Shown here in pieces: positions 27,922-36,152 of a stretch of 64,000 nucleotides of DNA; positions within the stretch are counted from its first letter, which is position 1; every line of letters starts with the position of its first letter. The DNA is taken from NCBI GenBank assembly GCA_020635905.1, contig JACJYV010000004.1, positions 372,001-436,000 of the forward strand, in the 5' to 3' direction. This DNA comes from Bacteroidia bacterium. Lineage in GTDB: Bacteria > Bacteroidota > Bacteroidia > J057 > JADKCL01. The notes beneath the pieces are model-generated. The model worked only from the letters and a program-made list of their open reading frames with translations, was not told where the DNA came from and searched no databases. The position numbers were made by a program, and so were the translations under genes.

Positions 27922-28418
27922 CAAAATTTAACCTGCAAACACTGAAGAATATGACAAGGTTTACGCCCTTGATACTGCTGGGCGCCCTGATTTTTACCCT
28001 CAATGGCTGTAAATGCAAGAAATCTGATTGCCTCAATGGCAAATGCACTCAGGGTACCTGTGTTTGCGACTTTGGATGGGAGGGGAGCGGTTGTGGAGAA
28101 CTTTTTCGGGAAAAGTATCTGGGCACCTGGAATGTGTACAGCCTGTGCAATTCGGGAATTTCGAATTACACGGTTACCATTGCGGAAAATGCAGCTGGAA
28201 GCAGCTCCATTTCCATCACGAATCTGCACAACCAAAATGTAACCGTGACCGCTGAAGTTACCTCTTCAACCACCCTGGATATCGCTCAACAGGCTTTTGA
28301 TACCACCACACTTTCAGGTTCAGGCGAATTTGATCCAGAAACTCAGAGCCTGACTCTGCTGATTACGGTGGACGGATTCACCCCTGCCGAGGAATGTGCG
28401 TTGGAACTCTCAAAATGA
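27918..28418 (+). CDS. EGF-like lipoprotein, copy 4
   Basis: A 166-residue lipoprotein. The ATG at 27918 overlaps the upstream stop (ATGA). A second ATG at 27951 gives a shorter, more typical signal (MTRFTPLILLGALIFTLNGC) and may be the real start. Counting from 27918, the lipid Cys is 31 and EGF-like cysteines are at 33, 38, 43, 48, 50 and 59. It is the most diverged of the four: the beta domain keeps the WNVYSLCNS and AEECALELSK cysteines only. It is the last gene of the array. Confidence 0.84.
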   Translation: MTKFNLQTLKNMTRFTPLILLGALIFTLNGCKCKKSDCLNGKCTQGTCVCDFGWEGSGCGELFREKYLGTWNVYSLCNSGISNYTVTIAENAAGSSSISITNLHNQNVTVTAEVTSSTTLDIAQQAFDTTTLSGSGEFDPETQSLTLLITVDGFTPAEECALELSK

Positions 28419-28516
28419 TCAATGGGAGTTAAAAATGGACAGTTGGGGAAATATCAACAAGGCCATTTCGAAATTGTGAACAAAAAAATCTATATTAGCG
28501 TAAATATTCTCACTTA

Positions 28517-29431
28517 ATGAAACGATATAGCTTTCAAAACCTGTTTTTCGCTTTTGCTGCGGCCCTTTTGCTGACCTGGACAGGATGTTGCCCTGATTGC
28601 GACGATCCTTCAGAAATCCCTGTGGATTCTGATCCCCAGATCACGCTCATGAGCCCTTCTGAAGCCTATACCCTGGCTTATCGGGGCCAGTCAGTTGACA
28701 TCACTTTCCGTCTCGACGATAATGAGCAACTGGCCGCTTTCTGGGTCGAAGAAACCTGGACTTCTGTTTACGGAACTCCCTATAATATCATTGGACAGAC
28801 CTGGTACGGTCCTCAGGCCATCAGCGGCAGGACTTTCCCCAAGCAGATCACTTACACCGTTCCCACAACCCTGATTCAGGATTACACCACCATTACCCTG
28901 ACTGCCTATGTGCAGGATAATAAAACCAAGGTGGCTGCTACGTCTTTCAAAATCAACGTATTGCCTGATAGCGCTTCAGGAAGTACGGCTTACGAAATCA
29001 CAGACTATGCTGCCGATCCTGATACCAAAGATGCAGATACCATCTTCACGGTGCTGAAAGGAAGTAAATACTACTTTTCCTTCATTACCCGCTCCAATAA
29101 CCCCACGGCTGCAGGTAACCGTGACATCGGTGAAGTTTCCATCAATCCTACTTTCTCAGGCATGCTGAATACCCCCAACCAGCCTGGTAAAGATTCGACC
29201 CTGGTTGTAACCAATGCTTCCAAATTCAATTACGATCTGGCCACCTATGAAACCATCTGGCAGGCCTACGTGACCTCCAATCAGATTGGCGATCAGACCA
29301 GCGGCCTCAAGGCAGGTGACATTGTGATTGTGAAAATGGTGACCAAGCCCCACTTTGCCGTGATGCGCATCCTGGAAAAGAACAACACAGGAGGTTTCCT
29401 GAAATTTGAGTACAAATACACCCACAACTAA
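28517..29431 (+). CDS. Lipoprotein of unknown function
   Basis: A 304-residue protein. The signal MKRYSFQNLFFAFAAALLLTW ends in a TGC lipobox (Cys24). The mature part begins with a Cys/Asp/Pro-rich linker (CCPDCDDPSEIPVDSDP), then an Ig-like beta segment (about 40-150, ending FKINVLP), then a second beta-rich domain (about 155-304) closing with GFLKFEYKYTHN. It has no EGF motif and is not a member of the preceding array, though it lies only 98 nt beyond it. It is probably surface-anchored. A terminator follows directly. Confidence 0.85.
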   Translation: MKRYSFQNLFFAFAAALLLTWTGCCPDCDDPSEIPVDSDPQITLMSPSEAYTLAYRGQSVDITFRLDDNEQLAAFWVEETWTSVYGTPYNIIGQTWYGPQAISGRTFPKQITYTVPTTLIQDYTTITLTAYVQDNKTKVAATSFKINVLPDSASGSTAYEITDYAADPDTKDADTIFTVLKGSKYYFSFITRSNNPTAAGNRDIGEVSINPTFSGMLNTPNQPGKDSTLVVTNASKFNYDLATYETIWQAYVTSNQIGDQTSGLKAGDIVIVKMVTKPHFAVMRILEKNNTGGFLKFEYKYTHN

Positions 29432-29454
29432 GGGTCCTAAAAAATAAAAATCAG

Positions 29455-29482
29455 AAAAGCCCTCCTTATGAGGGCTTTTTTC
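29455..29482 (+). terminator. Rho-independent terminator after the 28517 lipoprotein
   Basis: The 10-bp stem AAAAGCCCTC / GAGGGCTTTT (29455-29464 and 29470-29479) ends in a T-run. The next start codon is only 6-7 nt away, so the downstream gene must be reached by read-through or by a promoter inside this region. Confidence 0.85.
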
Positions 29483-29487
29483 TTGCC

Positions 29488-30276
29488 ATGACCTTTCAGA
29501 TTCTTCAGTATCTCAGGCATATTCTTACCGCCCAATCTACATCAGCCATTTCAGATCCAGCTCTGAAAGAGCTGGCAAATTCGCTGCTGGCGAGGTCAGG
29601 GGCTGTAGAAGGAGAGGAAATAGAATCATTTCGCAGGGAATTGTCGCGCTCTGAAGTTGTAATTGAATTAATTGACCTGGGAGCTGGCTACGGGGGCAGG
29701 CAGAATCCCAAAGTGGCCAAAAAAGTAAAGGAAGTGGTACGCTCAAGTGCGAGGGGCAGGGGAGAAGGGGAATTGCTCTTGCGTCTGGTCCGGGCCAAGG
29801 CTCCCGCACAAATGCTGGAACTGGGTACGAATCTGGGATTTTCCACCCTTTATCTGGCCAAAGCCTTACCCAACAGCCAGCTGATAACCATTGAAGGATC
29901 TCCCGCCCTTTCAGGCCTGGCCCAGGCTCATTTTCAGCGTTTCAAGGTGCATCCAACCCAATTTACGGGTGATTTCTCCCAGGTTTTGCACAATGAGATT
30001 GATTGGACCAGCTTCCATCCAGGGCTCGTCTTTCTGGACGGAAACCACCGTTACCAACCTACCGTAGAATATGCGGATTTTTTGATTCCCCGCATGGCTG
30101 CAAACGGAATCCTGGTGCTGGACGATATTTACTGGTCGCCCGGGATGAAAAAAGCCTGGGAGGAGATCAAAAGTCGTCCAGAAATTGGCCTGAGCCTCGA
30201 TCTTTACCACCTGGGAATTTGTTTTTTGCAGGAAAACACGCCCAAACAAGAGATAAAATTGAGATTTATGCCTTGA
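29488..30276 (+). CDS. Class I SAM-dependent O-methyltransferase-like protein
   Basis: A 262-residue cytoplasmic protein. Motif I is MLELGTNLGFST (about 109-120), followed by LITIEGSP for the acidic residue that binds the SAM ribose. The motif LVFLDGNHRYQPTVEYADF, then GILVLDDIYW, is typical of metal-dependent O-methyltransferases. The first 90 residues are helical. The substrate cannot be read from the sequence. The ATG lies immediately after a strong terminator. The hslU gene follows at 74 nt. Confidence 0.85.
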   Translation: MTFQILQYLRHILTAQSTSAISDPALKELANSLLARSGAVEGEEIESFRRELSRSEVVIELIDLGAGYGGRQNPKVAKKVKEVVRSSARGRGEGELLLRLVRAKAPAQMLELGTNLGFSTLYLAKALPNSQLITIEGSPALSGLAQAHFQRFKVHPTQFTGDFSQVLHNEIDWTSFHPGLVFLDGNHRYQPTVEYADFLIPRMAANGILVLDDIYWSPGMKKAWEEIKSRPEIGLSLDLYHLGICFLQENTPKQEIKLRFMP

Positions 30277-30349
30277 GTAAGGATCAATTTCATATATTTA
30301 CTTCCCCTTTTTTGAGGGAATTTAGGATTAACAGTTGTGTTGCTGGTTG

Positions 30350-31756
30350 ATGATTGAAAATACACATCTTACCCCAAGTAAAATTGTAGAGGAACTCGAT
30401 AAGTACATTATCGGGCAGGGAGAAGCAAAAAAATCAGTGGCCATTGCCCTGAGAAACCGTTGGCGCCGCCTTTCCGCGCCAGATGAGTTGCGCAAAGAAA
30501 TCATTCCTAATAACATTCTGATGATTGGCCCGACCGGGGTCGGCAAGACTGAAATTGCCCGTCGCCTGGCCCAGTTGGCAGATGCACCCTTTATCAAGGT
30601 GGAGGCCTCCAAGTTTACCGAGGTAGGCTATGTTGGACGGGATGTCGAATCCATGGTGCGCGACCTGATGGAGCAATCCATTAACCTGGTGCGGGCTGAA
30701 AAGAAAAAAGAAATTGAGGAGAAAGCTCTGGTCAATGCCAATGAGCGCATTTTGAACATCCTGATTCCGCCCATCACCAAAAAGAAACCTGAACGGGAAT
30801 TCATGCGCGGAGTCCAGTCCCTGCCCGACGAACCCAGCGCGGAAAGCCGTGAGCAACAGGATGATGAGGAACTCAATGAGCGTACCCGCGAAAAATTTCG
30901 CACCAAACTCGCTGAAGGCGAGCTGGACGATCGCCCGATCGAGATAGAAATTACCGTGCCTGCGCCTCAGGTGCAGATCATGGGGCCCGGCGGCATGGAA
31001 GGAATGGATGGCCTGCAGGACATTCTCAGCGGAATGGTCCCCAAAAAGACCCGCAAACGCACCCTGCCCGTGCACGAAGCCCGCGAAATTCTCAAAGAGG
31101 AAGAAGCCCAGAAGCTGATCGACATGGAATCTGTGACCCGCGACGCCCTTGACCGGGCCCAGAACAGCGGCATCATTTTCCTGGACGAAATTGATAAAAT
31201 CGCTGGCTCCTCAGCCAATCGCGGTGGACCAGACGTATCCCGCGAAGGGGTGCAGCGCGACCTTTTGCCCATTGTGGAAGGCAGCGCAGTGAATACCAAA
31301 TACGGGATTGTGAAAACGGACCACATTCTGTTTGTGGCCGCAGGCGCATTCCACGTGGCCAAGCCCTCAGACCTTATTCCCGAGTTGCAGGGCCGTTTCC
31401 CTATCCGCGTGGAACTGGAATCACTGACCCAGGAAGATTTTGTGAAAATCCTGACTCAGCCCCGCAACGCGCTGACCAAGCAGTATCAGGCCCTGCTGAC
31501 CACTGAAGGGGTTGAACTGGTTTTTGCTCCTGAGGCCATTGATGCGATTGCAGAAATTGCTTTTCAGGTGAATCAGGAAGTGGAAAATATTGGCGCCCGC
31601 CGCCTCCACACGATTCTTTCCAACCTGCTGAACGACATCCTCTTTGAGGTACCTGATAAGACTTCTGAAAAGCATTTTGAAATCACAGCGGATTTTGTGC
31701 GTCAGAAACTGCAGCGATTCCATGTCACCAAAGATTTGAGTCATTACATTCTCTGA
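30350..31756 (+). CDS. hslU: HslU, ATPase subunit of the HslUV protease
   Basis: A 468-residue AAA+ unfoldase that feeds proteins to the HslV peptidase. The ATG at 30350 starts MIENTHLTPSKIVEELDKYI, the standard HslU N-terminus; a frame extension upstream is rejected. Walker A is GPTGVGKT (60-67). The I-domain contains a long Glu/Arg-rich insert (about 120-215). Walker B is IIFLDEIDKIA, the sensor/arginine-finger region is IPELQGRFPIRVEL, and the C-terminus ends VTKDLSHYIL as in HslU. No hslV lies in the window. Cytidine deaminase follows 2 nt later. Confidence 0.96.
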   Translation: MIENTHLTPSKIVEELDKYIIGQGEAKKSVAIALRNRWRRLSAPDELRKEIIPNNILMIGPTGVGKTEIARRLAQLADAPFIKVEASKFTEVGYVGRDVESMVRDLMEQSINLVRAEKKKEIEEKALVNANERILNILIPPITKKKPEREFMRGVQSLPDEPSAESREQQDDEELNERTREKFRTKLAEGELDDRPIEIEITVPAPQVQIMGPGGMEGMDGLQDILSGMVPKKTRKRTLPVHEAREILKEEEAQKLIDMESVTRDALDRAQNSGIIFLDEIDKIAGSSANRGGPDVSREGVQRDLLPIVEGSAVNTKYGIVKTDHILFVAAGAFHVAKPSDLIPELQGRFPIRVELESLTQEDFVKILTQPRNALTKQYQALLTTEGVELVFAPEAIDAIAEIAFQVNQEVENIGARRLHTILSNLLNDILFEVPDKTSEKHFEITADFVRQKLQRFHVTKDLSHYIL

Positions 31757-31758
31757 AA

Positions 31759-32241
31759 TTGGCAAAGGAAACTCACCATATTACCTACGAGGTGTTCACT
31801 GATCCTGCAGAACTTCCTGCGGGTGAAGCCAGCTTGCTGGAACAGGCCGCAGAGGCTGCAGGCCTGGCCTATGCTCCTTTTTCGGGATTTTCGGTGGGAT
31901 GTGCCTTATTATTGGAGGATGGAGAAGTGATTTTGGGCAATAATCAGGAAAATAAGGCTTATCCTTCTGCCATGTGTGCCGAAAGAACAGCCCTTTATTT
32001 TGCAGGTTCACTCGGAAAAGGAGCCAAAATCAGGAAAATCGCCATCCGCGGATTTTCAGAATCCAAGGATGTAACCCAACCCGTGACACCCTGCGGCGCC
32101 TGCCGCCAGGCCATGCTGGAATACGAGCAACTGGCTGGAACGCCATTTGTGGTGCTGATGCAGGGAGCCAGCGGCTCAATTCTGCGGGTGGGCGGCATTG
32201 ACGGAGCCCTGCTTCCCTTTGGTTTCAACATTGAATTCTGA
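31759..32241 (+). CDS. cdd: Cytidine deaminase
   Basis: A 160-residue enzyme converting cytidine or deoxycytidine to the uridine form. The zinc site is CAER (Cys73, catalytic Glu75) and PCGACRQ (Cys112, Cys115). The YAPFSGFSVGCALLLEDG strand near residues 38-55 is the substrate-binding block of this family. The start is a TTG two bases after the hslU stop. The first 25 residues are not conserved, so a later start cannot be excluded, but no ATG precedes the conserved part. It is likely co-transcribed with hslU. Confidence 0.93.
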   Translation: MAKETHHITYEVFTDPAELPAGEASLLEQAAEAAGLAYAPFSGFSVGCALLLEDGEVILGNNQENKAYPSAMCAERTALYFAGSLGKGAKIRKIAIRGFSESKDVTQPVTPCGACRQAMLEYEQLAGTPFVVLMQGASGSILRVGGIDGALLPFGFNIEF

Positions 32242-32380
32242 TTTTTTCAGCCATTCCCCTCCAAATCAGGCTGACCGCGTAAGAAAACTTTGCACTTCAT
32301 TCTTTAATCCCAAGGCTTTTTCTTAATTTTCCTAAAGCAAAGCAGATCCTTGTGATCTTTATATTTTAGGCAATTTTATT

Positions 32381-34060
32381 ATGAGAAAATCCGAATTGCA
32401 CTTCCTGCTGCTGGCAGTTTGCTTTTCCTTGTTCCCCGTCTTTCTGAATGCTCAGGCCGATACCTGGGCCCGCAGTTTTGGCAGTAAACTATCCGAAATA
32501 CCTGGTGCGCTGATCACAGATGATCAGGGTTACATTTATGTGGCGGGCAATTACAAGGATTCCCTGCACATTGGCAATGTGGTATTGCCCTGCCGTGGTG
32601 GAAACGATTACTTCGTGGCCAAATTCAAGCCCAACGGGGACCTGGTCTGGGCTTCCCGTTTCGGGGATGAAAGTTCTGAATATGTCTATGACATAGCTTT
32701 GGATGGGATTGGAGGCCTTTTTGTGGCTGGAAATTTCCAGGATTCCACTGATTTTGGCACAGAAAAGATTTTTACCAATTACCAGGGCGGCAACTTCGAC
32801 ATGTTTGTCATGCGCATGGATACCATGGGAAATTACATTCATAACAAGGCTTCCAAAGGTCCTGCAGGGGAATTTCCAACTTCCATGGATGTGAATTCGC
32901 GGGGAGAGGCTTTTGTAACGGGCTATTTCCGTCAATGGTCTTTCTTTTTTGGCCAGCCAGATACCATCCGCGCCGCCAATTTCAATGACATGTTCATTTT
33001 CAAAGTTGACACCAATCGCCACATCCTCTTTTATGAAAGTGCGGGCGGGGAATTTTATGACAGTGGAAGTGACATCAAGGTTTATCACGATTCCATCCTT
33101 TTCATTACAGGATATTTTCAGGATACTGCTTATTTCAACGACAGTTCCTTCAATTTGAAGTCAGCTGGTACGGGAGAACAGTTGTTTATTTCTGAATATG
33201 ACTGGAATGGAAATTTCAAATGGGCCAAAAAGGCCAATTCGCCCACCTGGGCAATTCCATATTCCATGGACATTGACGCAGCCGGGAATATGTACATTGG
33301 AGGAATTTACGACAGCGTCCTCACCATGGGCAGTCATACCATCACCACCAATGGCGAACTGGACGGCTTTCTCCTGAAAACGGACAAGACTGGTAATGCG
33401 CTCTGGCTGAAGACCATTGGAGGCACAGGTTATGACGGATTGAAAGGGGTGACGGTTTCCCCTTCGGGAAATGTGTATGTTACAGGCTCCTTTCAGGATG
33501 TGCTTTATCTGGGCGGCGACACCCTGCTGGCAGAGGATGAATTTGATTCGCAAGCCTGGTTTGCGGGTTTTGATGCCGCGGGCAATGTGCTCTGGACCAA
33601 CAGCGGGGGAGGAGTGAGCCTGGATGAAGGTTACCTGATCACCAGTGATCCCTCAGATTATGCCATTTCCATGGGTACTTTCATTGATGATGCCAGTTTT
33701 GGCCAGGCCAATCTGACCAGCTACGGCTCAGACGATTTTTACCTGATCAAGATGAACAGTTCTGGAAGCGTGGACAGGTTTAATGCCTTGCCAGAAGTAA
33801 ATCTGGATTTGCTGGCTTTTCCCAATCCCACCAGCCGCTTCACAAATCTGGTTTTCGAATTGCCCAAGCCAGGTAATCTGGATATTTCCCTGCTGGACCT
33901 GAGTGGACGCACGGTGAGAAACTGGGCTGAGAATAAGACTTTTGGCGCAGGTAGAAACGAAATTCAGGCCGACCTTTCTGGTCTTCAGGGTGGAATGTAC
34001 ATCTACCGCCTGGTTTATCAGGACCAGGTTTTCTCTGGCAAGTTGATTCTGAATCCGTAA
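32381..34060 (+). CDS. T9SS-exported beta-propeller-like protein
   Basis: A 559-residue secreted protein. A signal peptide ends near LNAQA (about residue 25). Roughly eight SBBP-like repeats follow, with words such as DDQGYIYVAGNYKDS, DGIGGLFVAGNFQDS, DAAGNMYIGGIYDS and SPSGNVYVTGSFQDV. The last 80 residues are a type A T9SS sorting domain (FPNPTSRFTNLVFEL ... GGMYIYRLVY ... GKLILNP). The sorting domain is removed as the protein is exported to the cell surface. Binding partner unknown. A terminator follows. Confidence 0.9.
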   Translation: MRKSELHFLLLAVCFSLFPVFLNAQADTWARSFGSKLSEIPGALITDDQGYIYVAGNYKDSLHIGNVVLPCRGGNDYFVAKFKPNGDLVWASRFGDESSEYVYDIALDGIGGLFVAGNFQDSTDFGTEKIFTNYQGGNFDMFVMRMDTMGNYIHNKASKGPAGEFPTSMDVNSRGEAFVTGYFRQWSFFFGQPDTIRAANFNDMFIFKVDTNRHILFYESAGGEFYDSGSDIKVYHDSILFITGYFQDTAYFNDSSFNLKSAGTGEQLFISEYDWNGNFKWAKKANSPTWAIPYSMDIDAAGNMYIGGIYDSVLTMGSHTITTNGELDGFLLKTDKTGNALWLKTIGGTGYDGLKGVTVSPSGNVYVTGSFQDVLYLGGDTLLAEDEFDSQAWFAGFDAAGNVLWTNSGGGVSLDEGYLITSDPSDYAISMGTFIDDASFGQANLTSYGSDDFYLIKMNSSGSVDRFNALPEVNLDLLAFPNPTSRFTNLVFELPKPGNLDISLLDLSGRTVRNWAENKTFGAGRNEIQADLSGLQGGMYIYRLVYQDQVFSGKLILNP

Positions 34061-34096
34061 CAGGAAAAATAAAATATGGGCCTTTGCCCCAAACAG

Positions 34097-34126
34097 AAAG
34101 GCCGGGAAAATCTCCCGGCCTTTTTT
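34097..34126 (+). terminator. Rho-independent terminator after the 32381 gene
   Basis: AAAGGCCGGGA (34097-34107) pairs with TCCCGGCCTTT (34113-34123), followed by more T. It lies between convergent genes. Confidence 0.88.
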
Positions 34127-34153
34127 ATTCCCAGCAATTCAAAATCCACCCTT

Positions 34154-35140
34154 CTACTCGTATTTCAGCAGAAAGTCTGGGTTGATGGATTTGAAGGAAA
34201 CCCTGCCCATCAGGTCGCGCTTTTCGGTCAGAGGCCGGAAAACGATGCCTTCGCGGGCCACATCAAAAAATACGGACCTTCCCCGCGACAGTTCCACCAA
34301 AGCGGGAATATCGTTGATCAGGCTGAAGTTTTCGTCCAGAATGGGCACGGAAGTCAGGTCAAATTCAGCCAAAACAGCCTTGAATTCTTCAAAATCCAGG
34401 TAACGGTACTCATCAATGTCGAAGACATTGAAAAAGAAAACCTGCTGGCCCCGCATTCTGTACTTATTACTCTGGATTCCCTCTCCCACAATTTCTCCCT
34501 GAAAAGCCAGATTACGGCCTGCCAGGCGCATTTTCTCCTCCAGGTTCATCTTGCGTGCTTCGCCCCAGAGTGAGTTGTCGGGTGTTTCCAGCAGTTCGAG
34601 GTTGCGGCTGCAAACCCCGAATTCGCCGTCCTTGAAGTAGTAGGTTACGGAAGATCCATCCAGTTTTTCCGTGATAAAACAGGTTTCTCCCACGTACTTA
34701 TCCAGCATATCCTGCAGGTTTTGCACCCGGGTTTCATCCGTTTTGGGAATGAAGGAAGGGAAGCCCCCTTTCATCACACCAGCCAGGTTGGCGGGAATGG
34801 GTGGCTCATACTTGGTGATCCCCAGGATGTCTGTCACATCTGCCCCTTCTGAAATTTCTGTTCCTGCAGGCAGGATGGAAAGCGGAAAGCAGATTCCCTG
34901 CGAAATTTGTCCCCGCAGGCGAATGGTGCGGATCCTGTTTCCCCGGGATTTGAGAAATTCAAACTCGGGACGGTCGGGCAGGAGGGAGTCAATTTCGCAA
35001 TAGACCACCAGATCGCCGACCTGAAATTCTCCTTTTTTGACCACCAATTCCCAGCCAAGTACAGAGGCCTTTTGAATGGCGTCAGCATCAGGAATGGGCC
35101 CCAGGGCCCGGATGCGTTGAATAGAAGCTAAGGTTCTCAT
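34154..35140 (-). CDS. RNA ligase, DRB0094/Deinococcus Rnl type
   Basis: A 328-residue protein. The ATG at 35140 (MRTLASIQRIRALGPIPDAD) is chosen because the family starts so; an upstream in-frame ATG gives a hydrophobic non-conserved tail. Residues 1-110 are an OB-like N-terminal module. The nucleotidyltransferase core has motif I EKLDGSS with the adenylated Lys at 159, motif III-like FFFNVFDIDEYR, motif IV REGIVFRP and motif V-like VSFKSINPDFLLKYE. This family seals nicks in which a 3'-OH is RNA. No partner gene is adjacent. Confidence 0.88.
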   Translation of the reverse strand: MRTLASIQRIRALGPIPDADAIQKASVLGWELVVKKGEFQVGDLVVYCEIDSLLPDRPEFEFLKSRGNRIRTIRLRGQISQGICFPLSILPAGTEISEGADVTDILGITKYEPPIPANLAGVMKGGFPSFIPKTDETRVQNLQDMLDKYVGETCFITEKLDGSSVTYYFKDGEFGVCSRNLELLETPDNSLWGEARKMNLEEKMRLAGRNLAFQGEIVGEGIQSNKYRMRGQQVFFFNVFDIDEYRYLDFEEFKAVLAEFDLTSVPILDENFSLINDIPALVELSRGRSVFFDVAREGIVFRPLTEKRDLMGRVSFKSINPDFLLKYE

Positions 35141-35230
35141 AATGAGGTTTGTAAATATGTGAATAATAAGCAACTGCCGCGTAAGTCAGCAAATGCCCAA
35201 AGAAGAAAATTTGATATGATTCCTGAAAAA

Positions 35231-36082
35231 TTACTGCACGGGTTCCACGGTGTAACCCTGTTCGCGTAGCAGGGCGATAAGTCCTTTCTCTCCCGGCAGG
35301 TGCAGCGCACCCACCGCGATGAAAGTGGGCTCCTTTTTGATCAGGGGAGTCAGCCTTTCCACCATGCGATAATTTCGTTTGATCAGAAATTCCTGCTCGA
35401 ATTCGGGGCCCATTTCCATCCTGGATGATAGTGCGGCCAGACTGTCCAGCAGACCCGCAGAATAAAATTCGATCAGTTTCTCGCCGTCATCCGTTTCCTG
35501 GTCATCGCCCTGCAGCATTTTTACCACTGCATCCGCCTGCTCTTCCAGACTCATGGCATCCACAGCGGACATTTGCTCCTCCACCGTTTCCAGGCCAGTC
35601 ACATTCTTCTCTGCCTCCTTGGCTTTCTGGTAAAAAAACAGATCCAGGGCGTCTTCCATTTCACTTCCATACTTACCCTGGGCCATGATGGCCATCACGA
35701 AAAAGGGTTTGAAATTGCTGTAAAGAGCCAGCTTTTGCCCCAGGGAATCCTGAAAATAGGCCTCCAGACTTGCGTAATCTTCTTCTGAAAAGAGGTCTTT
35801 CAGCTTTTTGTCCTTCATGAGCATCATGCCCATCAGTTTGAAGGAGGCGCCAGCATCGGGAATGAGCTCCATGGCAAAGCCTTTGCACTTTTCGAAAGTG
35901 GGCATGACATTTTCCCCGAAATTATAAACGCGCTTGTCGGCAATGTGCATGGTTCCGTAGAGATAGGAAGCCTTTTTGACATTTTTGCCTGTAATTTCAT
36001 ACAAAAGTGATTGTGCCTGCGACTTGTGAGCAGCCAGCAGGGAAATCAGAATAAGCAGGGGAGTGTAAACGCTCTTTTTCAT
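35231..36082 (-). CDS. TraB/GumN family protein
   Basis: A 283-residue secreted protein. The ATG at 36082 gives the signal peptide MKKSVYTPLLILISLLAAHKSQAQ; an upstream ATG would put a non-signal extension in front. The family marks are YLYGTMHIADKRVY near the N-terminus, GLETVEEQMSAVDAMS in the middle, and AVGALHLPGEKGLIALLRE near the end. TraB/GumN proteins are predicted metal-dependent proteases related to the Tiki fold, with GTMH and GALHL supplying metal ligands. The substrate is unknown. It lies downstream of sucC but beyond a terminator. Confidence 0.9.
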   Translation of the reverse strand: MKKSVYTPLLILISLLAAHKSQAQSLLYEITGKNVKKASYLYGTMHIADKRVYNFGENVMPTFEKCKGFAMELIPDAGASFKLMGMMLMKDKKLKDLFSEEDYASLEAYFQDSLGQKLALYSNFKPFFVMAIMAQGKYGSEMEDALDLFFYQKAKEAEKNVTGLETVEEQMSAVDAMSLEEQADAVVKMLQGDDQETDDGEKLIEFYSAGLLDSLAALSSRMEMGPEFEQEFLIKRNYRMVERLTPLIKKEPTFIAVGALHLPGEKGLIALLREQGYTVEPVQ

Positions 36083-36099
36083 GTTTGTTTGAAAGTAAA

Positions 36100-36125
36100 A
36101 TGGGTGGACTTTTAAGCCCACCCAT
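36100..36125 (-). terminator. Likely terminator of sucC
   Basis: ATGGGTGG (36100-36107) pairs with CCACCCAT (36118-36125). On the minus strand TTTTAC and TTTC follow. It lies 28 bp past the sucC stop. Confidence 0.6.
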
Positions 36126-36152
36126 CCAATTACGTCAATTTTTTGGAATGGT

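Noticed and set aside
29455..29482. Riboswitch before the methyltransferase gene
   Set aside because: The only structure is a simple stem with T-run belonging to the upstream gene; there is no room for an aptamer.
30350..32241. hslVU operon
   Set aside because: No hslV peptidase gene with its N-terminal Thr is adjacent; the neighbour is cytidine deaminase.
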